Part shown: positions 1-6,669 of the stretch, piece by piece | Numbering within the stretch: position 1 is the stretch's first letter | Layout of the letters: each line of letters opens with the position of its first letter | Translations under genes and position numbers: made by a program | Source: Chloroflexota bacterium | Lineage (GTDB): Bacteria; Chloroflexota; Dehalococcoidia; DSTF01; JACRBR01 | Assembly: GCA_016213125.1 (NCBI GenBank) | Contig: JACRBR010000055.1 | Coordinates: 1-14,472 of the forward strand | DNA: 14,472 nucleotides | Direction: 5' to 3' | Notes under the pieces: generated by a model | Database searches by the model: none | The model's input: the letters and a program-made list of their open reading frames with translations, nothing else | What the model was told of the DNA's origin: nothing

Positions 1-2
1 AC

Positions 3-749
3 CTCGCGAACGGGACCTACACCGTCGGTTGGATGACCACCGGCGCGGAAGACGGCCACGAGCGCTCGGGTACCTTCGTGTTCAGCGTCGGCGCGGCGAG
101 CGCTCCCGCACCCATGCCGACGCCCATGCTGGACGACGACCGCGACCACGGCGAGTCGGCCATCCCTGCGTCCGGCACGGATCACGGCGCGATGGATCAC
201 GAAGCCATGGACCACGACGCCATGGTGACCAGCATGGGCCCCGTCCTCACCGGACTCATCGTCGTCCCGCTGGTCCAGCAGAACGCTTCCGGCGTCGATG
301 GCCGCGCCGAGATCCTTCCCGTTGAAGGCGGCATGAAGTCGCAGGTTGGTGTCTACCTCAACGGCATCGAGCCTGGCAGCACGCAGCTGGCTATGGTCCA
401 CATGCAGGGTCTCTGCGGTGGGCCGGTTGGTCCACACGAATCAAGCCTTGACGGCGTGACCTCGGTCGGCGTGCCCCACGGCCGCTCCGTCACGGTGATC
501 GATGTCCCGTTCAGCATGCTCGCGGACGGCAAGCATGCCATCATCATCCACGCCAGCGACAAGAGCGTCATCGCCTGCGGCGTCATCCCTAACCAGCCGC
601 GCGCATCGATCACCCTGCCATCCGCCGGATCCGCGGGAGCAGGCCGCGGCGGCGCGCTCCCGCCGTCCGGCGTCCTCCTCGCGCTCGGCTTCGCCTCGAT
701 CGCCGCCGGGGCGGGAATGCTGCACGGGAAGGGGCGCGAGAGCCAGTAA
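3..749 (+). CDS. CopC / AHIH-like domain secreted copper-binding protein (5' partial)
   Basis: The reading frame is open from the window edge, so the N-terminus is missing; 248 residues remain. Residues 1-30 are the end of a CopC beta-sandwich, ending in a GTYTVGW...DGHERSGTF pattern. D17 and H19 form the DxH half of the CopC Cu(II) site. A linker follows with three HxAMD-type pentads (residues 61-74), a likely copper-chelating His/Met cluster. Residues ~80-202 form an AHIH/CHRD-like secreted beta domain in which the usual AHIH motif reads A-M131-V-H133-M-Q-G-L-C138. The C-terminus has LPPSG (219-223), a hydrophobic helix and a basic tail (HGKGRES), so the protein is probably envelope-anchored with its bulk outside. 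The second domain is a paralogue of the protein encoded at 1004-1615. Role inferred: extracytoplasmic copper binding. The domain calls are from pattern recognition, and the function of the AHIH-like domain is unknown to me. Confidence 0.8.
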   Translation, partial: LANGTYTVGWMTTGAEDGHERSGTFVFSVGAASAPAPMPTPMLDDDRDHGESAIPASGTDHGAMDHEAMDHDAMVTSMGPVLTGLIVVPLVQQNASGVDGRAEILPVEGGMKSQVGVYLNGIEPGSTQLAMVHMQGLCGGPVGPHESSLDGVTSVGVPHGRSVTVIDVPFSMLADGKHAIIIHASDKSVIACGVIPNQPRASITLPSAGSAGAGRGGALPPSGVLLALGFASIAAGAGMLHGKGRESQ

Positions 750-1003
750 CCGCTGCGCAGGGGTGGGGAGACGCAAACCTCCTCTCCCCTCCGGATTCTC
801 AAAGCGGGAGGTAAACCTTTCAACCTTGTCAGGCGTTCAACCCACACGCATGCGTATAGCGTCCGCAATCCGCACAAAGGCGGTGAGCGGCGCTCCCCAC
901 GCGATCCGCGGCGCCGGTTCGTTGGAGGACCAGGCGGGGCCGTCGCGGCTCACGGTGTTATCTGTCTGGGTTCGACATACGCCAACACTGAAAGGAGCAC
1001 CTC
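750..1003 (+). other. Intergenic region between two copper-cluster genes
   Basis: This 254-bp gap is the largest inside the copper cluster, so it probably carries the promoter for 1004-4776. I see a weak GGGGAG/CTCCCC hairpin (765-770 with 784-789) without a T-tract, and a direct repeat TTCAACC at 819-825 and 836-842 that could be a protein-binding site. TTGTCA (826-831) and TATAGC (855-860) look promoter-like but are 23 nt apart, too far for a standard sigma-70 promoter. No convincing promoter was found. Confidence 0.3.
991..997 (+). promoter_or_regulatory. Ribosome binding site of the AHIH-like protein gene
   Basis: AAAGGAG lies 6 nt before the ATG at 1004. It fixes that start, which also gives a clean signal peptide. 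Confidence 0.75.
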
Positions 1004-1615
1004 ATGCGGTTCCTCGGTTTGACGGCGCTCGCCGCCGCGCTCACCACAGCGATATTCTCAAGTACGGGTTCAGCCGGAGCGAAGACACCCACACCACCCA
1101 CCACGGGCGGTATTGTGATCCACATGAACGAACAGAACGGCTCGGGCATCGATGGCCGCGCCGAGATCTTCCCCGCGGACGGCGGCACAAACACGTTGGT
1201 CCAGGTATTCATCAACGAAGTGGAGCCCGGCGGCTCCTACCCCGCCATGCTCCACCTCCAGGGCTGCGGCAGCCTCCTCGAAGTGCACCTGAACCCCGCC
1301 GTCGCCCTGGCGGGCGTCACCACCGCCCGCTCCGTCACCACCGTCGACAGGCCGTTCTCCGAAGTCGCGAACGGCAAACACTTCGTCGACGTCTACGACC
1401 GCGATGTGCATGGCGGCGCTGGCCAGCTCATTTCCTGCGGACAGATTCCCGCCCAGCCCCGCCCGCCGGAGGTGTTGCCGCCCTCCGGCGCCGGACCGGG
1501 CGGACCGGGCGGACCGGGCGGCAACGCCGCCGCTCTCGGTGTACTGTTGGTGGTGGGAACCGCGATCGCCGGAGCGGGGGCCGCTCTGCGCCGCTCCCGA
1601 TCGCACAAGGAGTGA
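1004..1615 (+). CDS. Secreted AHIH/CHRD-like domain protein with LPPSG-helix-basic tail
   Basis: The product has 203 residues. Residues 1-26 are a classic signal peptide ending SAGA. Residues ~36-152 are a single AHIH/CHRD-like beta domain, recognisable by NGSGIDGRAE, the EPGG turn, a motif A-M82-L-H84-L-Q-G-C88-G where relatives have AHIHxGxC, and a late Cys in an ISCGQIP-type ending that may pair with C88. L158-PPSG-162 is followed by a GPG-repeat linker, a membrane helix (~179-195) and the basic tail RRSRSHKE. It is a paralogue of the second domain of the protein encoded just upstream, which suggests tandem duplication. The stop lies 4 nt before the next start, so it is cotranscribed with the CopC gene. 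Family function is not known to me. A Met/His metal site is an inference from the motif and neighbours. The tail resembles a sortase sorting signal, but LPPSG is not a canonical motif. Confidence 0.8.
   Translation: MRFLGLTALAAALTTAIFSSTGSAGAKTPTPPTTGGIVIHMNEQNGSGIDGRAEIFPADGGTNTLVQVFINEVEPGGSYPAMLHLQGCGSLLEVHLNPAVALAGVTTARSVTTVDRPFSEVANGKHFVDVYDRDVHGGAGQLISCGQIPAQPRPPEVLPPSGAGPGGPGGPGGNAAALGVLLVVGTAIAGAGAALRRSRSHKE
1493..1519 (+). repeat. Three-copy 9-nt in-frame tandem repeat
   Basis: GGACCGGGC occurs three times in exact tandem inside the AHIH-like protein gene and encodes the Gly-Pro-Gly linker between the LPPSG motif and the membrane helix. It could change length by slippage without breaking the frame. 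Confidence 0.85.
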
Positions 1616-1619
1616 GCTG

Positions 1620-2312
1620 ATGATGACGAACCGGAGATGGGCTGCGACCGCGGTCATGGGAATCCTGGCGATCGGTCTCGCCAGCCCGCTCTGGAGCGCG
1701 GCTCCGGTTCTCGCTCACGCCAGGCTCAAGAGCTCGACGCCGGCGAAGGGCGCGATCGTCCCGGTCGCGCCTTCCGCCGTCGAGATCATCTTCACCAACG
1801 ACATCCAGAAGATCGCCGGGAGCTACGACATCGCCATCAACAAGGACCGCGGCCCCTCCGTCACCGGCGGCCCGGCCGTCCTCGACGACGCCGATCGCTC
1901 GAAGCTCTCGGTCCCGCTCAAACCGGACCTCGCCCCCGGCCGCTACGTCGTCAACTGGAAGAACGTCTCCGATGAGGACGGCGATCCCGCCGAGGGCGCC
2001 TTCTCCTTTTACGTCGGCGACTACACGCCGAACACCGTCGACCTCACCAACGATGCCCAGCTCGAGCGCGTCGGCGCTGAGTCGGAGGAGACGCCCGCCG
2101 CGGGCGACACCCCCACGTCTTCCGAGGACACGCCCCCGTCCGCTGCGACGTCGGCCTCGACGCCGGCCGCGGTCGTCACCACTACCAACGGCGCAGAGTC
2201 CGACGGCGGCGATGGTGGCAACAACAACGTGATCTGGATCATCGCAGCAGCGGTCGGCGCCGGCGTCATCGCCGCCATCGCCGGATTCGCCGTCATGCGG
2301 GGGCGCTCGTGA
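1620..2312 (+). CDS. CopC-like protein with C-terminal membrane anchor
   Basis: The product has 230 residues. The start at 1620 is supported by AAGGAG (1607-1612) lying inside the end of the previous gene. A signal peptide of ~32 residues ends PVLA, leaving His33 as the mature N-terminus, the classic first copper ligand of CopC. Residues 33-127 are a CopC domain (HARLKSSTPAKGA, FTND, LKPDLAPGRYVVNWKNVS). The second copper half-site, normally DGH, reads D120-G-D122, so the histidine ligand is lost. A low-complexity Thr/Ser/Pro/Glu linker follows, then a helix (~204-226) and a short MRGRS tail; the protein is a single-pass, outward-facing one. It sits between the AHIH-like gene and the CopCD fusion, and its stop overlaps a mini-ORF that leads to the next gene. 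It probably binds copper weakly or differently, or acts as a partner of the CopC domain in the next protein. Confidence 0.85.
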   Translation: MMTNRRWAATAVMGILAIGLASPLWSAAPVLAHARLKSSTPAKGAIVPVAPSAVEIIFTNDIQKIAGSYDIAINKDRGPSVTGGPAVLDDADRSKLSVPLKPDLAPGRYVVNWKNVSDEDGDPAEGAFSFYVGDYTPNTVDLTNDAQLERVGAESEETPAAGDTPTSSEDTPPSAATSASTPAAVVTTTNGAESDGGDGGNNNVIWIIAAAVGAGVIAAIAGFAVMRGRS

Positions 2313-2368
2313 TGAACGTCCTCCGCGCGGCAACCCTCACGCATCCCGAACGGCGGCGGGCCGCATGA
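2312..2368 (+). CDS. 18-codon mini-ORF coupling two copper genes
   Basis: The ATG at 2312 overlaps the TGA of the CopC gene (2310-2312). The stop TGA (2366-2368) overlaps the ATG (2365) of the CopCD fusion, giving two ATGA-type junctions in series. The predicted peptide is MNVLRAATLT...RRRAA, basic and without recognisable homology. Its likely role, if any, is to carry ribosomes across the 52-nt gap, because the fusion gene lacks a clear Shine-Dalgarno of its own. It could be chance. Confidence 0.35.
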   Translation: MNVLRAATLTHPERRRAA

Positions 2369-4776
2369 TCTGGTGGCGAGGGCTGGGCACGAGATGGGGA
2401 CGCATCGCGGCGATCACGCTGGCGCTGGTTCTCCTGGGCACACTGGTCGCGCAGGACACCGCGCCTGTGGTGCACGCGCACGCCGCCCTCATTCGCAGTA
2501 GCCCCGAGAACGGTGCGCAGGAGAGGCGGCCTCCCGCCCGCGTCTTCCTCTACTTCAGCGAGAGCGTCGAGGCCAAGCTCACCGAGATCAAGGTGTTCGA
2601 CGTCGACCGCAACCAGGTCGACGAAGGCGATACGCTCGTCGACGAAAAGGATCGCACGGTCGGCTCCGTCGGCGTCCCCACGCTCGATCCCGGGCTCTAC
2701 ACCGTCGAGTTCGCCAACGTCTCCTCCGTCGATGGCCACCCCTGGACCGGCATCATCCAGTTCATCGTCCTCAACCCCGATGGCTCTGTCCCACCAAACG
2801 CCACCTTCGACCCCGAGGCCGGCGCCGAAGCAGGGTCGACCGGGCTGCTCCCGAAGAACCTGGACGCCGCACTCAAGTGGATGGCGCTGCTGGCGCTCGC
2901 CACGGCCGTCGGATCGGCGCTGTTCGTCGCGCTGGTCGTGCGCCCTGCCGCGTCGTTCCTCGATGAGGAGGACCATAAGGCCGCCGTCGACGCCGGCGAC
3001 ACCTGGGTGATCACCATCGCCCATGTGCTGCTGCCCGTCTCGTTCATCGCCTCGGCACTGCTCGTCGTGCTCGCCGTCAATCGCTTCGAGACCTCCACCT
3101 CCATCTTCGAGTACCTCACCACCGTCCACACTGGCCGCTACCAGCTCGCCAACCTCGTCCTCGTGGCGCTGGCCCTTGTCGCCGCCGACGTGCTCTATCT
3201 CAGCGGCAACCGCCGCATCCGCCAGGTCGCGATGGCTGCCCTGATCCTCGCGTGTGGTGGCGCCATGCTCACCTACTCCCTCATCAGCCACGGCGCGACG
3301 GGCGAGGGCCGCTACTGGTCCGAGGCCTCGGACTTCATACACTTCGCGGCGTCGTCCGTCTGGCTGGGCGCGCTCGTGCTGCTGATCCCGCTCCTGCGCT
3401 TCCGCCACAGCCGCTTCGCGGACGACCCGGTGGGCTTCCTCTACGTCGCCAACGCCTTCGATCGCTTCTCGGTCGTCGCCGGACTCAGCGTCTTCACCGT
3501 CCTCACCAGCGGCGTATTCAACGGCCTCGTGCAGATGCCCGAATGGTCCGCCTTCACCGACACCACCTACGGCCGCGTGCTTCTGGCCAAGCTCATCATC
3601 GTCGGCCTGCTCTTGCCTGTCGCCGGCCTCAACGCCTTCATCCTCAAGCCGCGCCTCGTCGCCGCCATCGATGGGCTCTACCAGCAGGGAGGCGCTAGCA
3701 GCGAGGACCGGCGCGCATCGTGGTCACGGCACCTCGCCTGGCTCCAGCGCGCCTTCCCCGTCACCATCGCAGCCGAAGTCGTGCTCGTCGTCGGCGTCTT
3801 CGCCTCCGTGGGCGTCCTCACGCAGACCTCAACCGCGAAGGGCGAGATCGCGCAGAAGGAAGCGATCAAAGCCGCAAGCACCGAGTTCGTCGATGTGAAG
3901 GATGCTGGCGACCTCCAACTCGGGATCGAGGTCCAGCCGAATAAGGTCGGCATCAACCGCTACGCGCTCACCATCCGGAATGCCGACGGCTCGCCGGCGA
4001 CCGACGTCACGCAGGCCCGCTTCCGCTTCACCTACACCGACCCCTCCCGCCCCGATGTGGAGCAGCCCACCGCCGAACTGCTCCTGCGCGCCACCACCAA
4101 TCCGGGCGTGTACGAGGGCCAGGGCTCCTACTTCACGCAGGTCGGCTCGTGGCAGGCCGAGGCCGGCATCCGGCGCGCCGGTAAGGATGACGTCGCCCGC
4201 ACCTTCATCATCTCCGTCGCCCCCTCTGAGAGCGCAGCGAAGGAGGCGGGCGGCCCCTTCGCGCTGCCTTTCGATTCGTTCACCTGGAACATCGTGCTTG
4301 GCGCTCTGCTGGCGGTGAGCGGCGTGATGCTTCTCCTGTACCGCGAGCAGTTTCGCCCTCTCGCGGCCCAGGGCTACCGCATCGGCGTCACCGTAGCGAC
4401 CGCCCTCATCCTCGGCGGCGCCGTCCTCTGGTTCGGCGTGCACCCCCACAAGACCGTCGCCGACCCCTCGGCCGGCAACCCCGTGAAGGCCACCGCGGAC
4501 TCCATCGAGAAGGGGCGCCTGCTCTTCCAGCAGAACTGCGTGACCTGCCATGGGGCAGAGGGCCGCGGCGATGGCGCACAGGCCGCCTCCTTGAACCCCG
4601 CGCCCGCCGACTTCCGCCAGCACCTGCCCTACCACACGGATCCGCAGTTCTTCGCCTTTGTCGCCGGCGGATTCCCGGGCTCCGCCATGCCCGCCTTCCG
4701 CGAGCAGTTCTCCGACGAGGACATCTGGAATCTCGTCAACTTCATGCGCACGTTCGAAAACGTTGCTCAGCAGTAA
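2365..4776 (+). CDS. CopC-CopD-YtkA-like-cytochrome c fusion, membrane copper protein
   Basis: The product has 803 residues. A signal peptide (1-38) ends VVHA, so His39 becomes the mature N-terminus. Residues 39-137 are CopC with the copper set intact: His39 plus D123-G-H125. Residues ~165-490 are a CopD-type bundle of about eight membrane helices. Residues ~508-618 are an extracytoplasmic YtkA-like beta domain (LQLGIEVQPNKVGINRY, then GVYEG...W). Two further helices (~639-659, ~672-692) precede a cytochrome c domain with haem motif C725-V-T-C728-H729 and likely axial Met775 in GSAMPAF. CopC-CopD fusions (YcnJ type) are known and import copper. The haem domain adds a redox function, perhaps Cu(II)/Cu(I) conversion or electron transfer to or from a copper enzyme, which is inference. 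No usable start lies in frame between the previous gene and 2365. It is the last gene of the cluster and is followed by a heptanucleotide array. Confidence 0.85.
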   Translation: MIWWRGLGTRWGRIAAITLALVLLGTLVAQDTAPVVHAHAALIRSSPENGAQERRPPARVFLYFSESVEAKLTEIKVFDVDRNQVDEGDTLVDEKDRTVGSVGVPTLDPGLYTVEFANVSSVDGHPWTGIIQFIVLNPDGSVPPNATFDPEAGAEAGSTGLLPKNLDAALKWMALLALATAVGSALFVALVVRPAASFLDEEDHKAAVDAGDTWVITIAHVLLPVSFIASALLVVLAVNRFETSTSIFEYLTTVHTGRYQLANLVLVALALVAADVLYLSGNRRIRQVAMAALILACGGAMLTYSLISHGATGEGRYWSEASDFIHFAASSVWLGALVLLIPLLRFRHSRFADDPVGFLYVANAFDRFSVVAGLSVFTVLTSGVFNGLVQMPEWSAFTDTTYGRVLLAKLIIVGLLLPVAGLNAFILKPRLVAAIDGLYQQGGASSEDRRASWSRHLAWLQRAFPVTIAAEVVLVVGVFASVGVLTQTSTAKGEIAQKEAIKAASTEFVDVKDAGDLQLGIEVQPNKVGINRYALTIRNADGSPATDVTQARFRFTYTDPSRPDVEQPTAELLLRATTNPGVYEGQGSYFTQVGSWQAEAGIRRAGKDDVARTFIISVAPSESAAKEAGGPFALPFDSFTWNIVLGALLAVSGVMLLLYREQFRPLAAQGYRIGVTVATALILGGAVLWFGVHPHKTVADPSAGNPVKATADSIEKGRLLFQQNCVTCHGAEGRGDGAQAASLNPAPADFRQHLPYHTDPQFFAFVAGGFPGSAMPAFREQFSDEDIWNLVNFMRTFENVAQQ

Positions 4777-4792
4777 CCCCGTCCCTCCTCCC

Positions 4793-4884
4793 TTGCCCGT
4801 TACCCCAACCCCCATATCCCTTGTCCCTTGTCCCTTAGCCCTTGTCTCTAACCCCTTGTCCCTTGTCCTCTCAGGCCTTGTCCC
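4793..4884 (+). repeat. Heptanucleotide tandem array, consensus TTGTCCC
   Basis: Eleven 7-nt units run in unbroken register from 4793 to 4869. Exact TTGTCCC occurs at 4821, 4828 and 4856, with degenerate units between (TTAGCCC, TTGTCTC, TAACCCC). An 8-nt interruption is followed by one more exact unit at 4878-4884. The array starts 16 nt after the stop of the CopCD fusion. It resembles the short tandemly repeated (STRR) heptamers described in cyanobacteria. Function is unknown. Confidence 0.85.
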
Positions 4885-4887
4885 TCC

Positions 4888-4916
4888 TCGACAACGCTCG
4901 CCCATCTCTCTAGACT
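4888..4916 (+). promoter_or_regulatory. Sigma-70-type promoter for the gltD-like gene
   Basis: A -35 of TCGACA (4888-4893) and a -10 of TAGACT (4911-4916) are separated by exactly 17 nt. The start of transcription would fall near 4923, at the foot of the hairpin at 4925-4940, about 60 nt before the gltD start. Confidence 0.5.
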
Positions 4917-4924
4917 TGTGATAC

Positions 4925-4940
4925 CCCGCCTCCAGGCGGG
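4925..4940 (+). terminator. GC-rich hairpin with T-rich tail between copper gene and gltD
   Basis: CCCGCC and GGCGGG pair around a TCCA loop and are followed by TTCTTGTT. It could terminate read-through from the copper genes. Because it also begins right at the predicted gltD transcription start, it could instead be a 5' stabilising or attenuating hairpin. Confidence 0.45.
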
Positions 4941-4985
4941 TTCTTGTTCCGCGGTGCTTGCTCCGCAGCGACGAAGGATTCGACC

Positions 4986-6443
4986 ATGGCCAAGGATGTC
5001 GAAGTTCAGCGCCGCCTCGCGATCTCGCGGGTCCCCATCAACAAGCAGGACCCCGAGCTGCGCAAGAAGAACTGGGACGAGGTCTTCCTCGGCTTCGATC
5101 TCGACGCCGCAAAGACCGAGGCCATGCGCTGCATCCAATGCCCCACGGCGCCCTGCCAGCAGGCCTGCCCCGTCCACAACGACATCCCCGGCGCCTTCAA
5201 GCTCCTCGAAGACGGCGACGTCTTCGCCGCCGCGGAGAAGTTCCGCGAGACCAGCAATCTGCCCGAGCTCTGCGGCCGCCTCTGCCCCCAGGAGCGCCTC
5301 TGCGAGGGCGAGTGCGTCGTCGCCTTCGCCATCCGCCCCGACTCCCACCAGGAGCCGCCCGTCACCATCGGCAAGCTCGAGGCCTTCGTCACCGACTACC
5401 AGCGCCGCAACGGCGGCATGCCCATCGTCGTCGTCCCTGAACCCTCCGGCTTCAACGTGGCCATCGTCGGCGCCGGACCGGCCGGCCTCGCCGTCGCCGA
5501 GGAGCTCGCCAAGCAGGGCCACGCCTGTACGATGTACGACGCCTGGCCCGAGCCCGGCGGCGTCCTGCTCTACGGCATCCCCAACTTCAAGCTCAGCAAG
5601 GACGTCCTGCAGGACAAGCTCAAGTACCTCGATCGCCTCAATGTGAAGTTCGTCGGCAACACCTGGATCGGCAAAGACGTCACCATCGACGACCTCTTCG
5701 CCCAGGGCTTTCACGCCGTCTTCGTCGGCACCGGCGCCAGCCTCGGCGGCAAGCTCTCCGTCCCCGGGGAGAACCTCACCGGCATCTTCGCCGCCACCGA
5801 GTTCCTCGTCCGCGGCAACCTCCGCCCCGACCAGCTCCCCGAGCACATGCGCGACGGCCTCCAGGTCGGTGAGGACGTCGTCGTCATCGGCGGCGGCGAC
5901 ACCTCCATGGACTGCGTGCGCACCGCCGTCCGCCTCGGCGCGAAGCGCGTCACCTGCGTCTACCGCCGCACCGAGTCCGAGATGCTGGGCCGCACCGAGG
6001 AGCGCAACCACGCCCGCGAGGAGGGCGTCGACTTCCAGTTCCTCACCATCCCCCTGCACTTCATCGGCAACGACGACGGCCACGTCACGGGCGTCGAGTG
6101 CCAGCAGATGGAGCTGGGCGAGCCCGACGAGTCCGGCCGACGCCGCCCCATCCCCATCCCTCACTCCGAGTTCATCATCCCCGCCGACAGCGTCGCCATC
6201 GCCATTGGCTACAACGCCGACCCCATCATCAAGGACGCGGCCCCAGGCGTGCAGACCAACCGCTGGAACCTCGTCGAGGTGGACAAGAGCACCTTCATGA
6301 CCAGCCGCCCCGGCGTCTTCGCCGGCGGCGACAACGTCAACGGCGCCGACCTCGTCGTGACGGCGTTAGCCGACGGCCGCCGCGCCGCCACCGCCATCCA
6401 CGAATACCTCGACTCCCTCCCCCCACCGAACCTCCGCCGCTGA
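4986..6443 (+). CDS. gltD: Glutamate synthase small-subunit-type NAD(P)H oxidoreductase (GltD family)
   Basis: The product has 485 residues, the normal GltD length. GAAGGA (4973-4978), 7 nt before the ATG at 4986, fixes the start; an in-frame ATG at 4944 has no such site and adds residues unlike the family. Two 4Fe-4S cysteine sets are visible: C49-x2-C52-x4-C57-x3-C61 followed by P, and C96-x3-C100-x5-C106-x3-C110. FAD binds at GAGPAG (162-167) and NADPH at GGGD (302-305). The C-terminal FAD signature (PGVFAGGD, then G-A-D-L-V-V-T-A) is intact. The family passes electrons from NADPH to GltB for glutamate formation from glutamine and 2-oxoglutarate. No gltB adjoins it here, so the partner may lie elsewhere, or the protein may be a related GltD-like electron-transfer subunit. 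It appears monocistronic, with its own promoter and no close same-strand neighbour. Confidence 0.85.
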   Translation: MAKDVEVQRRLAISRVPINKQDPELRKKNWDEVFLGFDLDAAKTEAMRCIQCPTAPCQQACPVHNDIPGAFKLLEDGDVFAAAEKFRETSNLPELCGRLCPQERLCEGECVVAFAIRPDSHQEPPVTIGKLEAFVTDYQRRNGGMPIVVVPEPSGFNVAIVGAGPAGLAVAEELAKQGHACTMYDAWPEPGGVLLYGIPNFKLSKDVLQDKLKYLDRLNVKFVGNTWIGKDVTIDDLFAQGFHAVFVGTGASLGGKLSVPGENLTGIFAATEFLVRGNLRPDQLPEHMRDGLQVGEDVVVIGGGDTSMDCVRTAVRLGAKRVTCVYRRTESEMLGRTEERNHAREEGVDFQFLTIPLHFIGNDDGHVTGVECQQMELGEPDESGRRRPIPIPHSEFIIPADSVAIAIGYNADPIIKDAAPGVQTNRWNLVEVDKSTFMTSRPGVFAGGDNVNGADLVVTALADGRRAATAIHEYLDSLPPPNLRR

Positions 6444-6447
6444 GGCG

Positions 6448-6482
6448 AGTTCACGGTTATCAGTTCTCAGTTTTCAGTCGTC
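6448..6482 (+). repeat. Heptanucleotide array, consensus AGTTNTC, just after gltD
   Basis: Five 7-nt units in register begin 5 nt after the gltD stop: AGTTCAC, GGTTATC, AGTTCTC, AGTTTTC, AGTCGTC. A related array in the opposite orientation lies at 6988-7015. Confidence 0.8.
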
Positions 6483-6497
6483 CTACCCGTAGTGCCC

Positions 6498-6511
6498 CAT
6501 GCGACAGCGCC
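6498..6511 (+). repeat. 14-nt direct repeat, left copy
   Basis: CATGCGACAGCGCC here is identical to 6876-6889. Similarity extends loosely upstream as GTGC-YCC. The two copies bracket the small peptide unit. Confidence 0.8.
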
Positions 6512-6541
6512 AACACCGCCTCACCCACGTCCCTACCGGAG

Positions 6542-6573
6542 CCTCTGTGCCCTCGGTGCCTCTGTGGTGAATT
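6542..6573 (+). repeat. CCTCTGTG-type short repeat
   Basis: CCTCTGTG (6542-6549), CCCTCGGTG (6550-6558) and CCTCTGTG (6559-6566) are followed by GTGAATT. From memory, this motif is widespread in intergenic regions of many environmental bacterial genomes. Function is unknown. Confidence 0.7.
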
Positions 6574-6590
6574 CCCTCGACACAAAAGAA

Positions 6591-6616
6591 CAGGGCCGGT
6601 CGAATGACCGGCCCTG
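6591..6616 (-). terminator. Strong bidirectional hairpin terminator
   Basis: An 11-bp perfect stem (6591-6601 with 6606-6616, CAGGGCCGGTC/GACCGGCCCTG) closes a GAAT loop. An A-rich flank lies on the left (ACAAAAGAA) and a T-rich one on the right (TCTCGTCTTTGTTG). Read on the minus strand it ends the small peptide transcript about 54 nt after its stop. Read on the plus strand it can end the gltD transcript. Confidence 0.85.
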
Positions 6617-6669
6617 TCTCGTCTTTGTTGCCAGGCCTGCTGCCCGGCCGCCGCTCCTCGGGAGCCTGG

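Noticed and set aside
826..860. Promoter TTGTCA...TATAGC before the AHIH-like gene
   Set aside because: Spacer of 23 nt is outside the working range for sigma-70 promoters.
2293..3408. 371-codon minus-strand ORF opposite the CopCD fusion
   Set aside because: Low-complexity composition typical of an antisense shadow. The + strand frame has CopC and CopD motifs.
4793..4884. CRISPR-like array
   Set aside because: Units are 7 nt with no spacers. This is a simple tandem repeat.
3829..4905. 358-codon minus-strand ORF
   Set aside because: Opposes the YtkA-like and haem domains. It has no recognisable motif, and part of it reads the TTGTCCC array.
4944..4985. Upstream ATG (4944) as gltD start
   Set aside because: No ribosome-binding site, and the 14 added residues do not resemble GltD N-termini. 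The ATG at 4986 has GAAGGA at good spacing.
4848..6164. 438-codon minus-strand ORF opposite gltD
   Set aside because: It is an Ala/Gly/Asp/Val-rich shadow of the GC-rich gltD codons. gltD has complete cofactor motifs on the other strand.
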